A stretch of DNA of 64,000 nt from Saccharopolyspora galaxeae (lineage in GTDB: Bacteria > Actinomycetota > Actinomycetes > Mycobacteriales > Pseudonocardiaceae). This document shows positions 1 to 8,600 of this stretch, one piece after another (the first letter of the stretch is position 1; every line of letters begins with the position of its first letter). A program made the translations under genes and the position numbers. Below the pieces are notes generated by a model. The model was given only the letters and a program-made list of their open reading frames with translations. It had not been told where the DNA came from and did no database searches. The stretch is from positions 62,001 to 126,000 of the forward strand of contig NZ_JADDUE010000012.1 in assembly GCF_016526145.1 (NCBI RefSeq), given 5' to 3'.

Positions 1-588
1 GACTTCGTCGGCCACTACGTGACGGGCATGGTGGTGCAGGCGCGCGGCGCGCAGGCGATCGCCGCCCGGTCACCGCAGCAAGCACTGGACACTTTGGACG
101 GCATCGCCGAAGCCGGTACCGAAGCGATGGAATCGCTGCACCGCATGGTCGGCCTGCTGCGCGCCGAGGACGGTCCGACCACTGCGCCGCTGGCCACCAT
201 CGACGAGATCGCCACCATGGTCGAGCGGTTCAACCGCGAGCTGGGGCCGGACGCGCGGCTGGCGCTGCGCGGTTCGACCGAGGGGATCCCGCCCGCGATC
301 GGTTCCACCGCGCACCGGATCGTCCTGGAAGGACTCACCAACGTCCGCAAGCACGGCCAGCACGTGACGACCGTGCGGATCGACGTCCAGCGCGCGGATT
401 CCGAGCTGCTGGTGCGCGTCGGCGACGACGGTGCGGTTGGCAAGATGCCCGGGAGCGGCTTCGGTCTGCGCGGTCTGCGCGACCGCGTCGCCGAAGTCGG
501 CGGCGAGTTCGAGGACGGGCCCTGCGCGGAGGGCGGCTGGGCGCTCGAAGCCCGGATGCCGCTGCCGTCGAACGGAGGTACAGCGTGA
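1..588 (+). CDS. Two-component sensor histidine kinase, C-terminal part (cut by window edge)
   Basis: This is the catalytic half of a NarL-type (HisKA_3) sensor kinase. The frame is open from base 1, so the gene begins outside the window. The first visible residues ([16 protein letters not shown]) look like the dimerisation/phospho-acceptor helix with its histidine at about visible residue 5. An N-box-like stretch ([10 protein letters not shown]) and a G-box ([13 protein letters not shown]) of the HATPase_c domain follow. The stop overlaps the start of the response regulator by 4 bp, so the two are translationally coupled and almost certainly cognate. The sensed signal cannot be read, because the input domain is missing. 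Confidence 0.9.
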   Translation, partial: DFVGHYVTGMVVQARGAQAIAARSPQQALDTLDGIAEAGTEAMESLHRMVGLLRAEDGPTTAPLATIDEIATMVERFNRELGPDARLALRGSTEGIPPAIGSTAHRIVLEGLTNVRKHGQHVTTVRIDVQRADSELLVRVGDDGAVGKMPGSGFGLRGLRDRVAEVGGEFEDGPCAEGGWALEARMPLPSNGGTA

Positions 589-1232
589 CGATCAGCGTGC
601 TCATCGCGGACGACCAGACCATGGTCCGCACCGGTTTCGAGATGATCCTCTCGGCCGAGGACGACATCGCGGTGGTCGGCAAGGCCTCCGACGGTGTGGA
701 GGCGCTGGAGCAGATCGAGCGGCTCCGGCCGGACGTGGTGCTGATGGACATCCGGATGCCCCGGCTGGACGGCTTGGACGCCTTGCAGCGGATCAACGTC
801 CCGGGCGCGGTCGATCCGCCCAAGGTCGTGGTCGTCACGACCTTCGAGGACGACGAGTACGTGCACCGCGCGCTCAACGGCGGCGCCAGCGGTTTCGTGC
901 TCAAGACCGCGAGCGCGGCGCTGCTGCTCGAGGCCGTGCGGGCGGCGGCCTCGGGCGACGCGCTCGTCAGCCCGGCGATCACGGTGAAGTTGCTGCGCAA
1001 CCGCTCCGCGGCTGAACCGCCCGCGGACCTGCCCAATCCGCTGTCGGCGCGCGAGCTCGACGTCGCCCGGCTGGTCGCCACCGGGGCCACCAACGCCGAG
1101 ATCGCCGAGCAGCTGTTCCTCTCGGTCGGCACGGTCAAGACCCACCTGGCGAGCGTCCAGTCCAAATTGGACGTACGGAATCGGGTGGAGATCGCGGCGT
1201 GGGCCTGGCAGTCGAAGATCCTCGGCCGATAG
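585..1232 (+). CDS. LuxR/NarL-family response regulator
   Basis: A DNA-binding response regulator of 215 residues, the usual length for the NarL family. The N-terminal receiver domain has acidic residues near IADDQ and the phospho-acceptor Asp in [12 protein letters not shown] (about residue 54). The C-terminal LuxR-type helix-turn-helix covers [22 protein letters not shown] and the recognition region [19 protein letters not shown]. The GTG start lies inside the kinase stop codon (GTGA overlap). The targets are unknown; the downstream lipoprotein is a possible one but has its own ribosome-binding site. Confidence 0.92.
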   Translation: MTISVLIADDQTMVRTGFEMILSAEDDIAVVGKASDGVEALEQIERLRPDVVLMDIRMPRLDGLDALQRINVPGAVDPPKVVVVTTFEDDEYVHRALNGGASGFVLKTASAALLLEAVRAAASGDALVSPAITVKLLRNRSAAEPPADLPNPLSARELDVARLVATGATNAEIAEQLFLSVGTVKTHLASVQSKLDVRNRVEIAAWAWQSKILGR

Positions 1233-1343
1233 GCGGAGGTTTCCGGCCGAAACCGGCCGTCCGGCAGATCCGCGCCTCGCGGGGTGATCAATACCTTCGT
1301 CGTCCGACGGATCGACCGCCCTCGGCGTGAAGGAGCTCATCCC

Positions 1344-1709
1344 TTGAAACGTTCACTCGTGTTGGCCGTACCTGCACTCGCCCTCGTCGGCCTCACCGCG
1401 TGCGGCAGCAATCCTCCGGAGCAAACCGCCTACGAGGTGGAGTTGAAAGTATCGGGACCTGCCGGGGAAAGCGGCACCGTGCAGAAGTCCACTTCGGACT
1501 CCAAGGATCAGGCGCCGGAGCCGGTCGGCGTGCCGCACCGGGAGAAGTGGGCGCCGATGGGCGGTCCGGCGAAGTTCGTCGTCACGCCGGATTCGCCCGC
1601 TTCGGCCCTGACCTGCGAGGTGCTGGTCGAAGGCAAGGAACGGGTGACCGAACGAGGACAGCCCGGCGAACCGGTCACCTGCGAGCTGACCATCGACGGC
1701 CCGGCCTGA
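1344..1709 (+). CDS. Small putative lipoprotein
   Basis: A 121-residue exported protein that I do not recognise. It has a signal peptide (MKRSLVLAVPALALVGL) ending in a lipobox LTAC, so lipidation at Cys19 is expected. The mature part is hydrophilic, and its C-terminal half resembles the small 'MmpS-like' fold of actinobacterial lipoproteins, with two further Cys spaced about 20 residues apart (ALTCEVLV and VTCELTIDG). I chose the TTG start because AAGGAG lies 8 nt upstream and because it places the signal peptide at the N-terminus. The same frame is open upstream to a GTG at 1284, which would put 20 charged residues before the signal peptide. Confidence 0.75.
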   Translation: MKRSLVLAVPALALVGLTACGSNPPEQTAYEVELKVSGPAGESGTVQKSTSDSKDQAPEPVGVPHREKWAPMGGPAKFVVTPDSPASALTCEVLVEGKERVTERGQPGEPVTCELTIDGPA

Positions 1710-1788
1710 CCCAGCGGAGCGGGCCTGCGGCCCGGCAGGACGTCCGCCGGCCGCTGACCGGCTCGATGCCGGGTTTCAGGTGCACCCC

Positions 1789-1815
1789 GCCCCGCCGAGC
1801 CGTTCCCGGCGGGGC
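1789..1815. terminator. Hairpin between convergent lipoprotein and coxM genes
   Basis: Nine-base perfect stem (GCCCCGCCG / CGGCGGGGC, loop AGCCGTTCC) located 7 bp past the coxM stop on the minus strand and 80 bp past the lipoprotein stop. No T-tract follows, as is usual in actinobacteria. It could serve either direction. Confidence 0.55.
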
Positions 1816-1821
1816 GACAGG

Positions 1822-2631
1822 TCAGCTGCGGGAGTGCTCCAGCGCGCGGCGGACCAGGACCTTCGCCAGGTGCCGCCGGTACTCGGCGGAAGCTTCGGGC
1901 TCGTCGGCGGGCGAGGTGCCCTCGGCCGCGTGCTCGGCCGCATCGGCGGGGGAGGCGCCCGCGGCCAGCGCGGACTCGACCGCGCTCGCGCGCATCGGCG
2001 TCGGGCCCATGTTCACCAGCGCGACCGCGTCCCCGGCCACGGCCACGCCGACCACCGCCCAGTCGATGGCGCGGCGGGTGAACTTCTGGAAGTCCCAGCC
2101 GCCGGAGTGCTTCGGCACCCGGATCTCGGTGAGGATTTCGCCCGGCTCCAGCGCGGTTTCGAAGAAGTCGACGAAGAACTCGCTCGCCGCGACCTCGCGG
2201 TTCCCGTCCGGCCCGCGCAGCACCAGCGCCGCGTCCAGTGCCAACGCCACCGCGGGCAGGTCCGCTGCCGCGTCGCCGTGCGCGATCGAGCCGCCGATGG
2301 TGCCGCGGTGGCGCACCTGCGGATCGCCGATCGTGCCCGCCGCGTGCGCCAGCAGCGGCACCTCGCGCGTCAGCAGATCCGAGTTCGCGAGGTCGTGGTG
2401 CCGGGTCAGTGCGCCGATCCGCACCGCGTCGCCCGCGTCCTCGACGAACGAGAGGTCCCGCAACGCGGTCAGGTCGACGACGACTTCCGGCGCCGCCAGC
2501 CGCAGCTTCATCAGCGGCAGCAGCGAATGCCCGCCCGCGAGCAGCTTCGTGTCCTCGCCGTGCTCGGCCAGCAGGGACAGCGCGTCGTCCACGGACTCCG
2601 CGCGGTGGTAGGTGAACGAACCGGGGATCAT
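1822..2631 (-). CDS. coxM: CO-dehydrogenase/xanthine-oxidase-type FAD subunit (CoxM-like)
   Basis: Medium, FAD-binding subunit of a molybdenum hydroxylase, 269 residues (a little shorter than the usual ~290). Both flavin pyrophosphate-binding motifs are present: [14 protein letters not shown] near residue 31 and [16 protein letters not shown] near residue 110. The C-terminal CO-dehydrogenase flavoprotein domain follows. It overlaps coxS by 4 bp (ATGA) and is translated second. The substrate cannot be inferred because the molybdopterin-binding large subunit is missing on both sides. A partner encoded elsewhere, or a non-CO substrate, is likely. Confidence 0.88.
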   Translation of the reverse strand: MIPGSFTYHRAESVDDALSLLAEHGEDTKLLAGGHSLLPLMKLRLAAPEVVVDLTALRDLSFVEDAGDAVRIGALTRHHDLANSDLLTREVPLLAHAAGTIGDPQVRHRGTIGGSIAHGDAAADLPAVALALDAALVLRGPDGNREVAASEFFVDFFETALEPGEILTEIRVPKHSGGWDFQKFTRRAIDWAVVGVAVAGDAVALVNMGPTPMRASAVESALAAGASPADAAEHAAEGTSPADEPEASAEYRRHLAKVLVRRALEHSRS

Positions 2632-3092
2632 CGATCGCCCTCCTCAGCGGCGGCCAGCACCGACTCGACGATGCCCTGGTATCCGGTGCACCGGCACAGG
2701 TTCCCCTCGAGGCCGTCGCGGACCTGCCGCTCGGTCGGCGCCGGGTTCTCCTGCAGCAGCGAGACCGACGCCAGCACCATGCCCGGCGTGCAGAAACCGC
2801 ACTGCAGGCCGTGGTGCTGCTGGAAGGCGCGCTGCACCGGGTGCAGCTCGTCGCCGTCCGCGAGCCCTTCGATGGTGGTGACCTGGTGCCCGTCGGCCTG
2901 CGCTGCCAGCACCGTGCACGACTTGACCGACTCGCCGTCCAGCAGCACGGTGCACGCACCGCAGGACGTGGTGTCGCAACCGGTGCTCGTGCCGGTGAGG
3001 CCGCAGTTCTCCCGCAGGTGGTGCACCAGCAGCGTGCGATCGGCGATCTCGTGTCGTTGTTCGGTGCCGTTGAGGTTGATCTGGACGTGCAA
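2628..3092 (-). CDS. coxS: [2Fe-2S] subunit of a molybdenum hydroxylase (CoxS-like)
   Basis: Small iron-sulfur subunit, 154 residues, with two [2Fe-2S] clusters that carry electrons between the molybdenum centre and FAD. The plant-ferredoxin-type cluster uses [16 protein letters not shown] plus a downstream Cys (VKSCTV). The helical-domain cluster uses CGFCTPGM and CRCTGYQ. The TTG start is preceded by a GAGGGAG ribosome-binding site. It is the first gene of a two-gene operon with coxM. No coxL-type gene and no maturation gene (coxD, xdhC type) is adjacent: the next gene upstream is a divergent methyltransferase. Confidence 0.9.
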   Translation of the reverse strand: MHVQINLNGTEQRHEIADRTLLVHHLRENCGLTGTSTGCDTTSCGACTVLLDGESVKSCTVLAAQADGHQVTTIEGLADGDELHPVQRAFQQHHGLQCGFCTPGMVLASVSLLQENPAPTERQVRDGLEGNLCRCTGYQGIVESVLAAAEEGDR

Positions 3093-3198
3093 CCTGTGCT
3101 CCCTCTCACGTCTGATTGAGATCGAGCTTAGCTGGCTGCGGGCGCGCTGATCAGGGTTCGATAGCGCCCACTTGTTCGGAACGGGCGATCGGCGTGCC

Positions 3199-3204
3199 TA
3201 TACT
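3199..3204 (+). promoter_or_regulatory. Candidate -10 box for the DUF574 gene
   Basis: TATACT, 44 nt upstream of the DUF574 start, in the short divergent region shared with coxS. A TTCGGA about 18 nt upstream could be a weak -35. A small inverted repeat (CGACA-N7-TGTCG) lies just downstream and may be an operator. Pattern-based only. Confidence 0.35.
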
Positions 3205-3247
3205 GCTTGCGACAGTCTTGGTGTCGTAAAGCGCTGCGAGGTGTTGG

Positions 3248-4096
3248 ATGCCCGACCGGCCCAGCGCTGCGCTGCAGCGAACCGGCCCGCTCGACACGAG
3301 TCGGTTGGACACCGGCAACCCGGGCGTGGCGCGCTGCTACGACGCGATGCTCGGCGGCAAGGACAACTACGCGGTCGACCGCGCGGTAGTGGACGAGATC
3401 CGGCGCTTGTCGCCCACCGCGCACCTCGCGGCGCGGGACAACCGGCAGTGGTTCATCCGCGTGGTGCGCTATCTGGCCGTGGTCGCCGGGATCGACCAGT
3501 TCCTGGACTGCGGCTCCGGATTGCCGACCGACGAGAACACCCACCAGGTGGTTCAGCGCGCCAATCCGGAGGCGGTGGTCGTCTACATCGACCACGACCC
3601 GATGGTGCATTCGCACGGCAAGGCGCTGCTGGCGGACAACGACCACACCCACTTCGCGCTGGCCGACTTCACCCGGACCGAGGAGCTGTTCGCGCACCCC
3701 GTGGTTGCGCGCAACATCGACTTGTCCCGGCCGGTGGCGGTGCTGCACGCCGCTTCGCTGCACCACCTGCACGACGAGCAGGATCCGTGGGGCACCGTGG
3801 CGCGCTGCCTCGGAACCGTGCCTTCGGGTTCTTACGTCGCGGTGAGCCATCTGCATCGGCCCGAACCCGGTGAGCCTGCCGCGGAAGTGGCCGGTGAACT
3901 GGAAGACGCGGCCCTGCGGCTGCTGGGCTCCGGCCGGTTCCGCACCGCCGCGGAGATCACCGCGCTGCTGGACGGCACCGAGATCGTTCCGCCGGGCTTC
4001 GTCCGCGCGGCAGACTGGTGGCCGGACGGGCCGCCGATGCACGCCCTCGAACCCGGCCAGAACCTGATGCTCGGCGGGCTGGGCCGCAAACCCTGA
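3248..4096 (+). CDS. DUF574-family SAM-dependent methyltransferase
   Basis: A member of the actinobacterial DUF574 (S-adenosyl methyltransferase, PF04672) family, 282 residues, full length. Hallmarks: the N-terminal RCYDAMLGGKDNYAVDR, the SAM-binding loop FLDCGSGLPTDENTHQ, the acidic YIDHDP strand and LHHLHDEQDPWG. The family is abundant in streptomycetes and pseudonocardiae but its methyl acceptors are unknown. The start is the ATG at 3248. The gene stands alone between divergent coxS and xylB. Its stop codon is the first of a series of tandemly duplicated stop-containing units. Confidence 0.85.
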   Translation: MPDRPSAALQRTGPLDTSRLDTGNPGVARCYDAMLGGKDNYAVDRAVVDEIRRLSPTAHLAARDNRQWFIRVVRYLAVVAGIDQFLDCGSGLPTDENTHQVVQRANPEAVVVYIDHDPMVHSHGKALLADNDHTHFALADFTRTEELFAHPVVARNIDLSRPVAVLHAASLHHLHDEQDPWGTVARCLGTVPSGSYVAVSHLHRPEPGEPAAEVAGELEDAALRLLGSGRFRTAAEITALLDGTEIVPPGFVRAADWWPDGPPMHALEPGQNLMLGGLGRKP

Positions 4097-4167
4097 CGGT
4101 CCGCGGGCGGCTGCAAACACTGATGGTCCGCGCGCGGCTGCAAACATTGACGGTCCGCAGGCGGACC
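4093..4167 (+). repeat. 27-bp tandem repeat overlapping the methyltransferase stop
   Basis: Three units with period 27: 4093-4119, 4120-4146 and a partial unit at 4147-4167. Each begins (C/T)TGA(C/T)GGTCCGC and the two full units end GCTGCAAACA. The first unit includes the TGA of the methyltransferase. Since 27 is divisible by 3, TGA recurs in the same frame in every unit. It fills most of the gap to xylB. Confidence 0.85.
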
Positions 4168-4190
4168 GGGAGATCTTCGAGAGGCCAACC

Positions 4191-5603
4191 GTGCTCGTTC
4201 TCGGCATCGACAGCTCTACCCAGTCGACGAAGGCCGTGGTGGCCGACGCCGAAGACGGCGAGGTCCTCGCCACCGGCAAAGCCGTGCACCCCGTCGGCAC
4301 CGAGGTCGACCCGTGGGCGTGGTGGCGGGCCGCCCGGGAAGCCGTCGAGCAGGCCGCCGCGGACGCGCCCGGCCCGATCGAAGCGCTGTCCGTGGCCGGT
4401 CAGCAGCACGGCATGGTCGCGCTGGACGAGGCGGGCAGCCCGGTGCGGGATGCCTTGCTGTGGAACGACACCCGCTCCGCGCCGCAGGCCCGCGCGCTGA
4501 TCGAGCGCTACGGCGCCGCCGAGCTGGCCGAACGCACCGGGCTGGTGCCGGTCGCCAGCTTCACGCTCACCAAGCTGGCCTGGCTGGCCGAGCAAGAACC
4601 GCACCACGCCGATCGGGTCGCGCAGGTGCTGCTGCCGCACGACTGGGTCAGCTGGCTGTTCGCCGGGCGTCCGCAGCGGGCCTGCACCGACCGCGGGGAC
4701 GCCTCCGGCACTGGCTACTTCGCGCCGTCCACCGGCCGCTGGCTGCCGGAACTGCTCACCGAGGCGATGGGCGGCCGCACGCCGCAGCTTCCGGACGTGC
4801 TGGGTCCTGCGGAATCGGCGGGCCGGGTCACCGGTTTCGGCTCGCTGGACGGGGCGGTGATCGGCGCGGGCACCGGCGACAACATGGCCGGGGCGCTGGG
4901 ACTCGGTGCCGGTCCGGGTGACGTGGTGGTGTCGCTGGGAACTTCCGGCACCGCGTTCGCCGTCGCCGAGCAGCCCGGCGCGGACGAAACCGGGGAAGTG
5001 GCCGGTTTCTGCGACGCCACCGGCAGGTTCCTCCCGCTGGTGTGCACGCTGAACGCGGCGCGCGTGCTGACCGGGATCGCGGAGATGCTCGGCACCGACC
5101 TGGCGGGCCTGGACCGGCTCGCGCTCGAAGCGCAGCCCGGTGCGGGCGGGCTGAGCCTGCTGCCTTACCTGGAAGGGGAGCGCACGCCCGACCTGCCCGC
5201 CGCTGCAGGCACGCTCACCGGTCTGCGCGGCGCGAACATGACGCCGGAGAACCTCGCGCGCGCCGCCGTCGAAGGAATGCTGTGCGGGCTCGCCGACGGC
5301 ATCGAGTCGCTGCGCCGCACGGGAGTGCAGGTGCGCCGGGTGCTGTTGATCGGCGGCGCCAGCGAGTCAGCGGCGGTGCGAGCGGTGGCGCCGTCGCTGT
5401 TCGGCGTCCCGGTGGAAGTGCCGCGCAGCGCGGAATACGTGGCGCTCGGCGCGGCGAAGCAGGCCGCGTGGGCTGCTTCCGGATCGGCGGCTCCACCGGA
5501 GTGGCCGTTGAACTCGGAGCATTGCGCGGCGGAGAAGATCTACCAGGGCGAAGCCGTCCGGCACGCCTACCGAACCGCCCGCCGGCAGGTGCACGGCTTC
5601 TGA
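4191..5603 (+). CDS. xylB: Xylulokinase (FGGY family)
   Basis: Phosphorylates D-xylulose (or a related ketose) to the 5-phosphate. The 470 residues match the usual ~480. Seen: N-terminal phosphate-binding GIDSSTQSTKAVV, sugar-site AGQQHGMVALDE and NDTRS, the second phosphate loop SLGTSGTAFAV, and the C-terminal adenosine motif LIGGASESAAVRAVAPSLFG. The start is GTG at 4191, with GGGAG about 20 nt upstream and a nearer GAG. No xylose isomerase, ABC transporter or regulator adjoins it, so specificity within the FGGY family (xylulose versus another pentulose) is inferred only from overall resemblance. Confidence 0.85.
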   Translation: MLVLGIDSSTQSTKAVVADAEDGEVLATGKAVHPVGTEVDPWAWWRAAREAVEQAAADAPGPIEALSVAGQQHGMVALDEAGSPVRDALLWNDTRSAPQARALIERYGAAELAERTGLVPVASFTLTKLAWLAEQEPHHADRVAQVLLPHDWVSWLFAGRPQRACTDRGDASGTGYFAPSTGRWLPELLTEAMGGRTPQLPDVLGPAESAGRVTGFGSLDGAVIGAGTGDNMAGALGLGAGPGDVVVSLGTSGTAFAVAEQPGADETGEVAGFCDATGRFLPLVCTLNAARVLTGIAEMLGTDLAGLDRLALEAQPGAGGLSLLPYLEGERTPDLPAAAGTLTGLRGANMTPENLARAAVEGMLCGLADGIESLRRTGVQVRRVLLIGGASESAAVRAVAPSLFGVPVEVPRSAEYVALGAAKQAAWAASGSAAPPEWPLNSEHCAAEKIYQGEAVRHAYRTARRQVHGF

Positions 5604-5856
5604 CCGTCGTTTCCGACCACACTTCCGTGGGCGGCGCGAACCCCGTTCGCCGCGAATCGCCGCGGCGGTGCGCCGTCGGCTGCACGGATCGTGCCGAACG
5701 AATGGGCCATTGGCCGCAACTTGCCGAGCGAATGGCGCAATCGCGATCGTCCGTAAGGCCCGGACGGGTGGTGTGCGGCCCTTTTCCGCCGAGGTGCCCT
5801 CCGGCGATCGGGTGATCCACTCCGGCGAGCGCTGACCGGCGTCCACGCGCCCCGCT
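5604..5856. other. Intergenic region with degenerate direct repeat
   Basis: No coding feature is supported here. Two related 20-bp stretches at 5693-5712 and 5723-5742 share GCCGA(A/G)CGAATGG and lie 30 bp apart. A small hairpin (GCGAAC-CCC-GTTCGC) around 5637-5651 could end xylB transcription. Confidence 0.4.
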
Positions 5857-5875
5857 AGCGTTGATCATCAACGCT
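5857..5875 (+). promoter_or_regulatory. 19-bp perfect palindrome before the helicase gene
   Basis: AGCGTTGAT-C-ATCAACGCT, a perfect inverted repeat 14 bp upstream of the helicase TTG start. It overlaps a TAGCGT hexamer (5856-5861) of the kind used as an actinobacterial -10 box. Position and symmetry fit a repressor operator over the transcription start. The regulator is unknown. A folded RNA leader is the alternative. Confidence 0.6.
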
Positions 5876-5889
5876 GCAGGGGGTGCGAA

Positions 5890-7863
5890 TTGCCGAGCAC
5901 GAATCACCGGGAAGAACGCCTGCGCCGCGCGGCCGAGCGGGCCATCGCCGGATTTCCGGCGTTGCCGCGCTGGAAACGCCGGGTGCTGGCCCGATTCCTG
6001 GTGGAGAGCAGGCGCGGCTGGCGCACCTACGCGCACAAGGACTTCCCGGCCACTCCGCCGGGCCGCGCCGACTTGCTGCTGATCGGGCCGCAAGGCGTGC
6101 TCGCGGTCGCAGTCCGGGACGCGGAACCGGAACTCGACGAAACCCGGAAAGCCTTGCGCGCGGCCGCGGACGTGTTCCTCGGCTTGCGCGTGGCCGCAGG
6201 CACGGTCAGCGAAGCCGTCGTGCGGCCGGTGGTCGTGCTGCCCGAAGGCCGGGAGATGTCGAAGCGCTCCATCGGCCACCACCTCACGGTGTCCGAGTCC
6301 GTGCTGGGCCGATTGCTGGAGCGCGGCGAGCGGCGGCTGACCAAGCGCGACGCCGAGTCGCTGGCCGCGCACCTGGCCGCGAGCGACGATTTCGTCGAAC
6401 TGACGCCGTGCGAGGAATCCGACGCCGAGCCCGCCGATGGCGCCGAGCTGTTCGACCTGTCCGAACTCGCCCGCGACCGGTTCGACGCCGCGCTGGACGG
6501 TCCGTTCGAGTCGTGGCTGACGTTCCTGGACGACTCGCAGTCGGCGATGGTGCGCCGCGACTACAGCGGCCCGGCGCGGATCAGCGGCCCCGCGGGCACC
6601 GGCAAGTCCGTGGTGGCGCTGCACCGGCTGGTGCACCTGGGCAGGCGCAGCACCGGTCCGCTGCTGTTCACCACCTACGCGCGCAACCTGCCGCCGATCC
6701 AGCAGCGGCTGTTCCGCAGGCTCGCGCCGGAACTGGCCGAGCGGGCCGAGTTCAGCACGCTGCACAGCTGGGCGAGCCGGTTGCTGCGGGACCGCGGCCG
6801 CAACCGCAGCGTGCCGCAGGGCGCGGTGCTGAGCTGCTTCTACCGGGCGTGGGGCAAGATCGGCAAGCACGGCAGGCTGAGCGAGCTGAACCCGCGGCCG
6901 GACTACTGGCGCGACGAGATCGACCGGGTGATCAAGGGCCGCGGCCTGCGCGACCCGCAGGAGTACCAGGCGGTGCAGCGCACCGGCCGGGGAATGCGGG
7001 TCGACCGCGGCGGTGACCGCGACCTGGTGTGGCGGCTCTACGCGCAGTACGAGGAATACCTGCGCGAGAAGGGCCTGCACGACTTCAACGACCTGCTGGC
7101 CGAGGCGTACGCCGAGCTGGAGCACCGGCCGCTGGACCAGCCGCCCGCCGCCGTCGTCGTCGACGAGGTCCAGGACATCACGCTCACCGGCCTGCGCCTG
7201 CTGCGCTCGATGGCAGGCGACGGGCCGAACCGGCTGCTGCTCGTCGGGGACGGGCAGCAGCAGATCTACGCGGGTGGCTGGCGGCTGTCCGATGCCGGGA
7301 TCCCGATCCGCGGGCGCGGCGAGGTGCTGCGCAACAACTACCGCAACGCCTCCCGGATCCTGGATTGGGCCAAGCGGTTCGACGCCTCGAACCAGGTCGA
7401 CGACCTCGACGGCGCGGCCGGTTTCTCCTTGCGCGAGGCCGTTGCGACCTTGCGCGGCGGCGAGGTCGTGCCGTGGCGCGGGCCGCCGGACGAGCACGAG
7501 CAGGCGGTGGTGTGCGCGTTGCGCGGCCTCGGCGAGGTGGCACCGGACGACATCGCGGTGCTCACCTTCGGCAAGTCCGAAGCCAAGCGCTGGCGCGCGG
7601 TGCTGCGCACGGCGGGCATCGCGGTCGCCGATCTGGAAGAGCACGTCGGCGAACGCGACGGCAAGGTCAAGGTCGGCACCGTGTTCCGCGCGAAAGGATT
7701 GGAATTCCGCGCGGTTTTCGTGCCCGAACTACCCGCCGGGCAGAACGGCGACGAAAGAGTTCGCGACCAGCGGGAGCGCGGTGAACGGGCGCAGCTGGTC
7801 GCGTTGACGCGGGCGCGGGACACGCTGTGGATCGGCTTGCCGCAAGCCGTCGGTGAGGGCTGA
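5890..7863 (+). CDS. UvrD/Rep-like helicase with decayed NERD-like N-terminal domain
   Basis: A 657-residue superfamily 1 helicase-like protein. The helicase part has Walker A (ISGPAGTGKSVVALHR, near residue 233), motif Ia-like FTTYARNLPPIQQ, motif II VVVDEVQDITLTG, motif III GDGQQQIYAGGWRL, motif IV LRNNYRN, motif V VGTVFRAKGLEFRAVFVPEL and motif VI ALTRARDTLW. The first ~150 residues resemble a nuclease-related (NERD) domain (ADLLLIGPQGVLAVAVRD), but the expected acidic-x-Lys pair is replaced by AVR, so nuclease activity is doubtful. TTG start with a weak GGGGG ribosome-binding site. It stands alone under its own palindromic operator. DNA repair or defence roles are both possible. Confidence 0.82.
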   Translation: MPSTNHREERLRRAAERAIAGFPALPRWKRRVLARFLVESRRGWRTYAHKDFPATPPGRADLLLIGPQGVLAVAVRDAEPELDETRKALRAAADVFLGLRVAAGTVSEAVVRPVVVLPEGREMSKRSIGHHLTVSESVLGRLLERGERRLTKRDAESLAAHLAASDDFVELTPCEESDAEPADGAELFDLSELARDRFDAALDGPFESWLTFLDDSQSAMVRRDYSGPARISGPAGTGKSVVALHRLVHLGRRSTGPLLFTTYARNLPPIQQRLFRRLAPELAERAEFSTLHSWASRLLRDRGRNRSVPQGAVLSCFYRAWGKIGKHGRLSELNPRPDYWRDEIDRVIKGRGLRDPQEYQAVQRTGRGMRVDRGGDRDLVWRLYAQYEEYLREKGLHDFNDLLAEAYAELEHRPLDQPPAAVVVDEVQDITLTGLRLLRSMAGDGPNRLLLVGDGQQQIYAGGWRLSDAGIPIRGRGEVLRNNYRNASRILDWAKRFDASNQVDDLDGAAGFSLREAVATLRGGEVVPWRGPPDEHEQAVVCALRGLGEVAPDDIAVLTFGKSEAKRWRAVLRTAGIAVADLEEHVGERDGKVKVGTVFRAKGLEFRAVFVPELPAGQNGDERVRDQRERGERAQLVALTRARDTLWIGLPQAVGEG

Positions 7864-7944
7864 CCCTCGCACGCGCGCTACACCGGTTCCCCGCAGTGAT
7901 CTTGCGTGCTTGGATGTCGGGTCTAGCGGGTGCAGGAGGTGCAG

Positions 7945-8145
7945 GTGCTGTCCGTTCTGTTGATTACCGCGCTCGCCGCGGCGAGCGTTCTGGTGGGGGC
8001 GCTGGTCGGGAGGGCTTCCAACCGCAAGGACGGTTCCAACCGCGGCGGCGGTATCTCCGGTGATGGCGGTGGCGGCGGAACCGGCGGCGGTTTCTCCGGT
8101 GGTGATCTCAGCGGCGGTGGCGATGGCGGCGGAGGCGGCGGCTGA
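7945..8145 (+). CDS. Small membrane protein with poly-glycine tail
   Basis: A 66-residue protein with one N-terminal membrane segment (about residues 2-22, VLLITALAAASVLVGALVG), a basic RASNRKDGSNR stretch, and then a tail that is almost entirely Gly with a few Ser and Asp. The last 35 residues hold over 20 glycines. I chose GTG at 7945 because AGGAGG ends 5 nt before it; a GTG at 7930 in the same frame has no such site. Similar small holin-like or TIGR04222-type Gly/Ser-tailed proteins are common in actinobacteria, but no function is assignable. Confidence 0.6.
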   Translation: MLSVLLITALAAASVLVGALVGRASNRKDGSNRGGGISGDGGGGGTGGGFSGGDLSGGGDGGGGGG

Positions 8146-8600
8146 TACCGCCTGAGAACTACCTGACGGCAAGCCAGTTCCGGCGCACCGCCTGAGCAGC
8201 GCGTCGGACCACTGCAGCGGCGGTCCGACCGCCCGGAACCTTGATCCGTCCTGGTCGCCTCCGCGGGACTGGCAGGCGACGTGGATCTCCAGCGAACGCG
8301 CGCAGCTCGCCGCCCTGAGATCCGCGCCCGCGACACCCTCCGGATCGGCTTCCCAAGCCTCGGCCGAGACCTCAGACCTCCGTGCACCTGCTGCAGCGAC
8401 GATTCTCATTGCCGGAGCGCTGTCACCGACGCCGAGCTGGTGGTTGCGCCTGGCCCGTAGGTACGGCTGCTTGAGTTACCGGCCCCGGCTCGGTCGAGGG
8501 AAATTGCGCGGGAAGCGCTTGTGGCTCTTGTCACAATCTTGACTGCGCGGCACTCTCGAACAGGTCGATGCGCCCACCACCGCACGAGAGGTTCGCGCCC
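8146..8600. other. Intergenic stretch upstream of the succinate dehydrogenase region
   Basis: About 455 bp without a supportable gene. A frame on the plus strand stays open from roughly 8154 to 8540 but has no credible start or ribosome-binding site; I treat it as chance in GC-rich DNA or a remnant. TTGACT at about 8537-8542 is a possible -35 box for the following gene. Confidence 0.4.

Noticed and set aside
1508-3109. Long minus-strand frame covering the lipoprotein and cox genes
   Set aside because: It is an arginine-rich out-of-frame shadow of coxS/coxM and antisense to the lipoprotein; the real genes carry full family motifs.
5215-7644. 809-codon minus-strand frame opposite xylB and the helicase
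   Set aside because: Composition (His/Arg/Gln/Pro-rich) is typical of antisense frames in GC-rich genes; both plus-strand genes are well supported.
8154-8540. Open plus-strand frame between the glycine-tail gene and 8601
   Set aside because: No start codon with a ribosome-binding site and no recognisable motif; expected by chance at this GC content.
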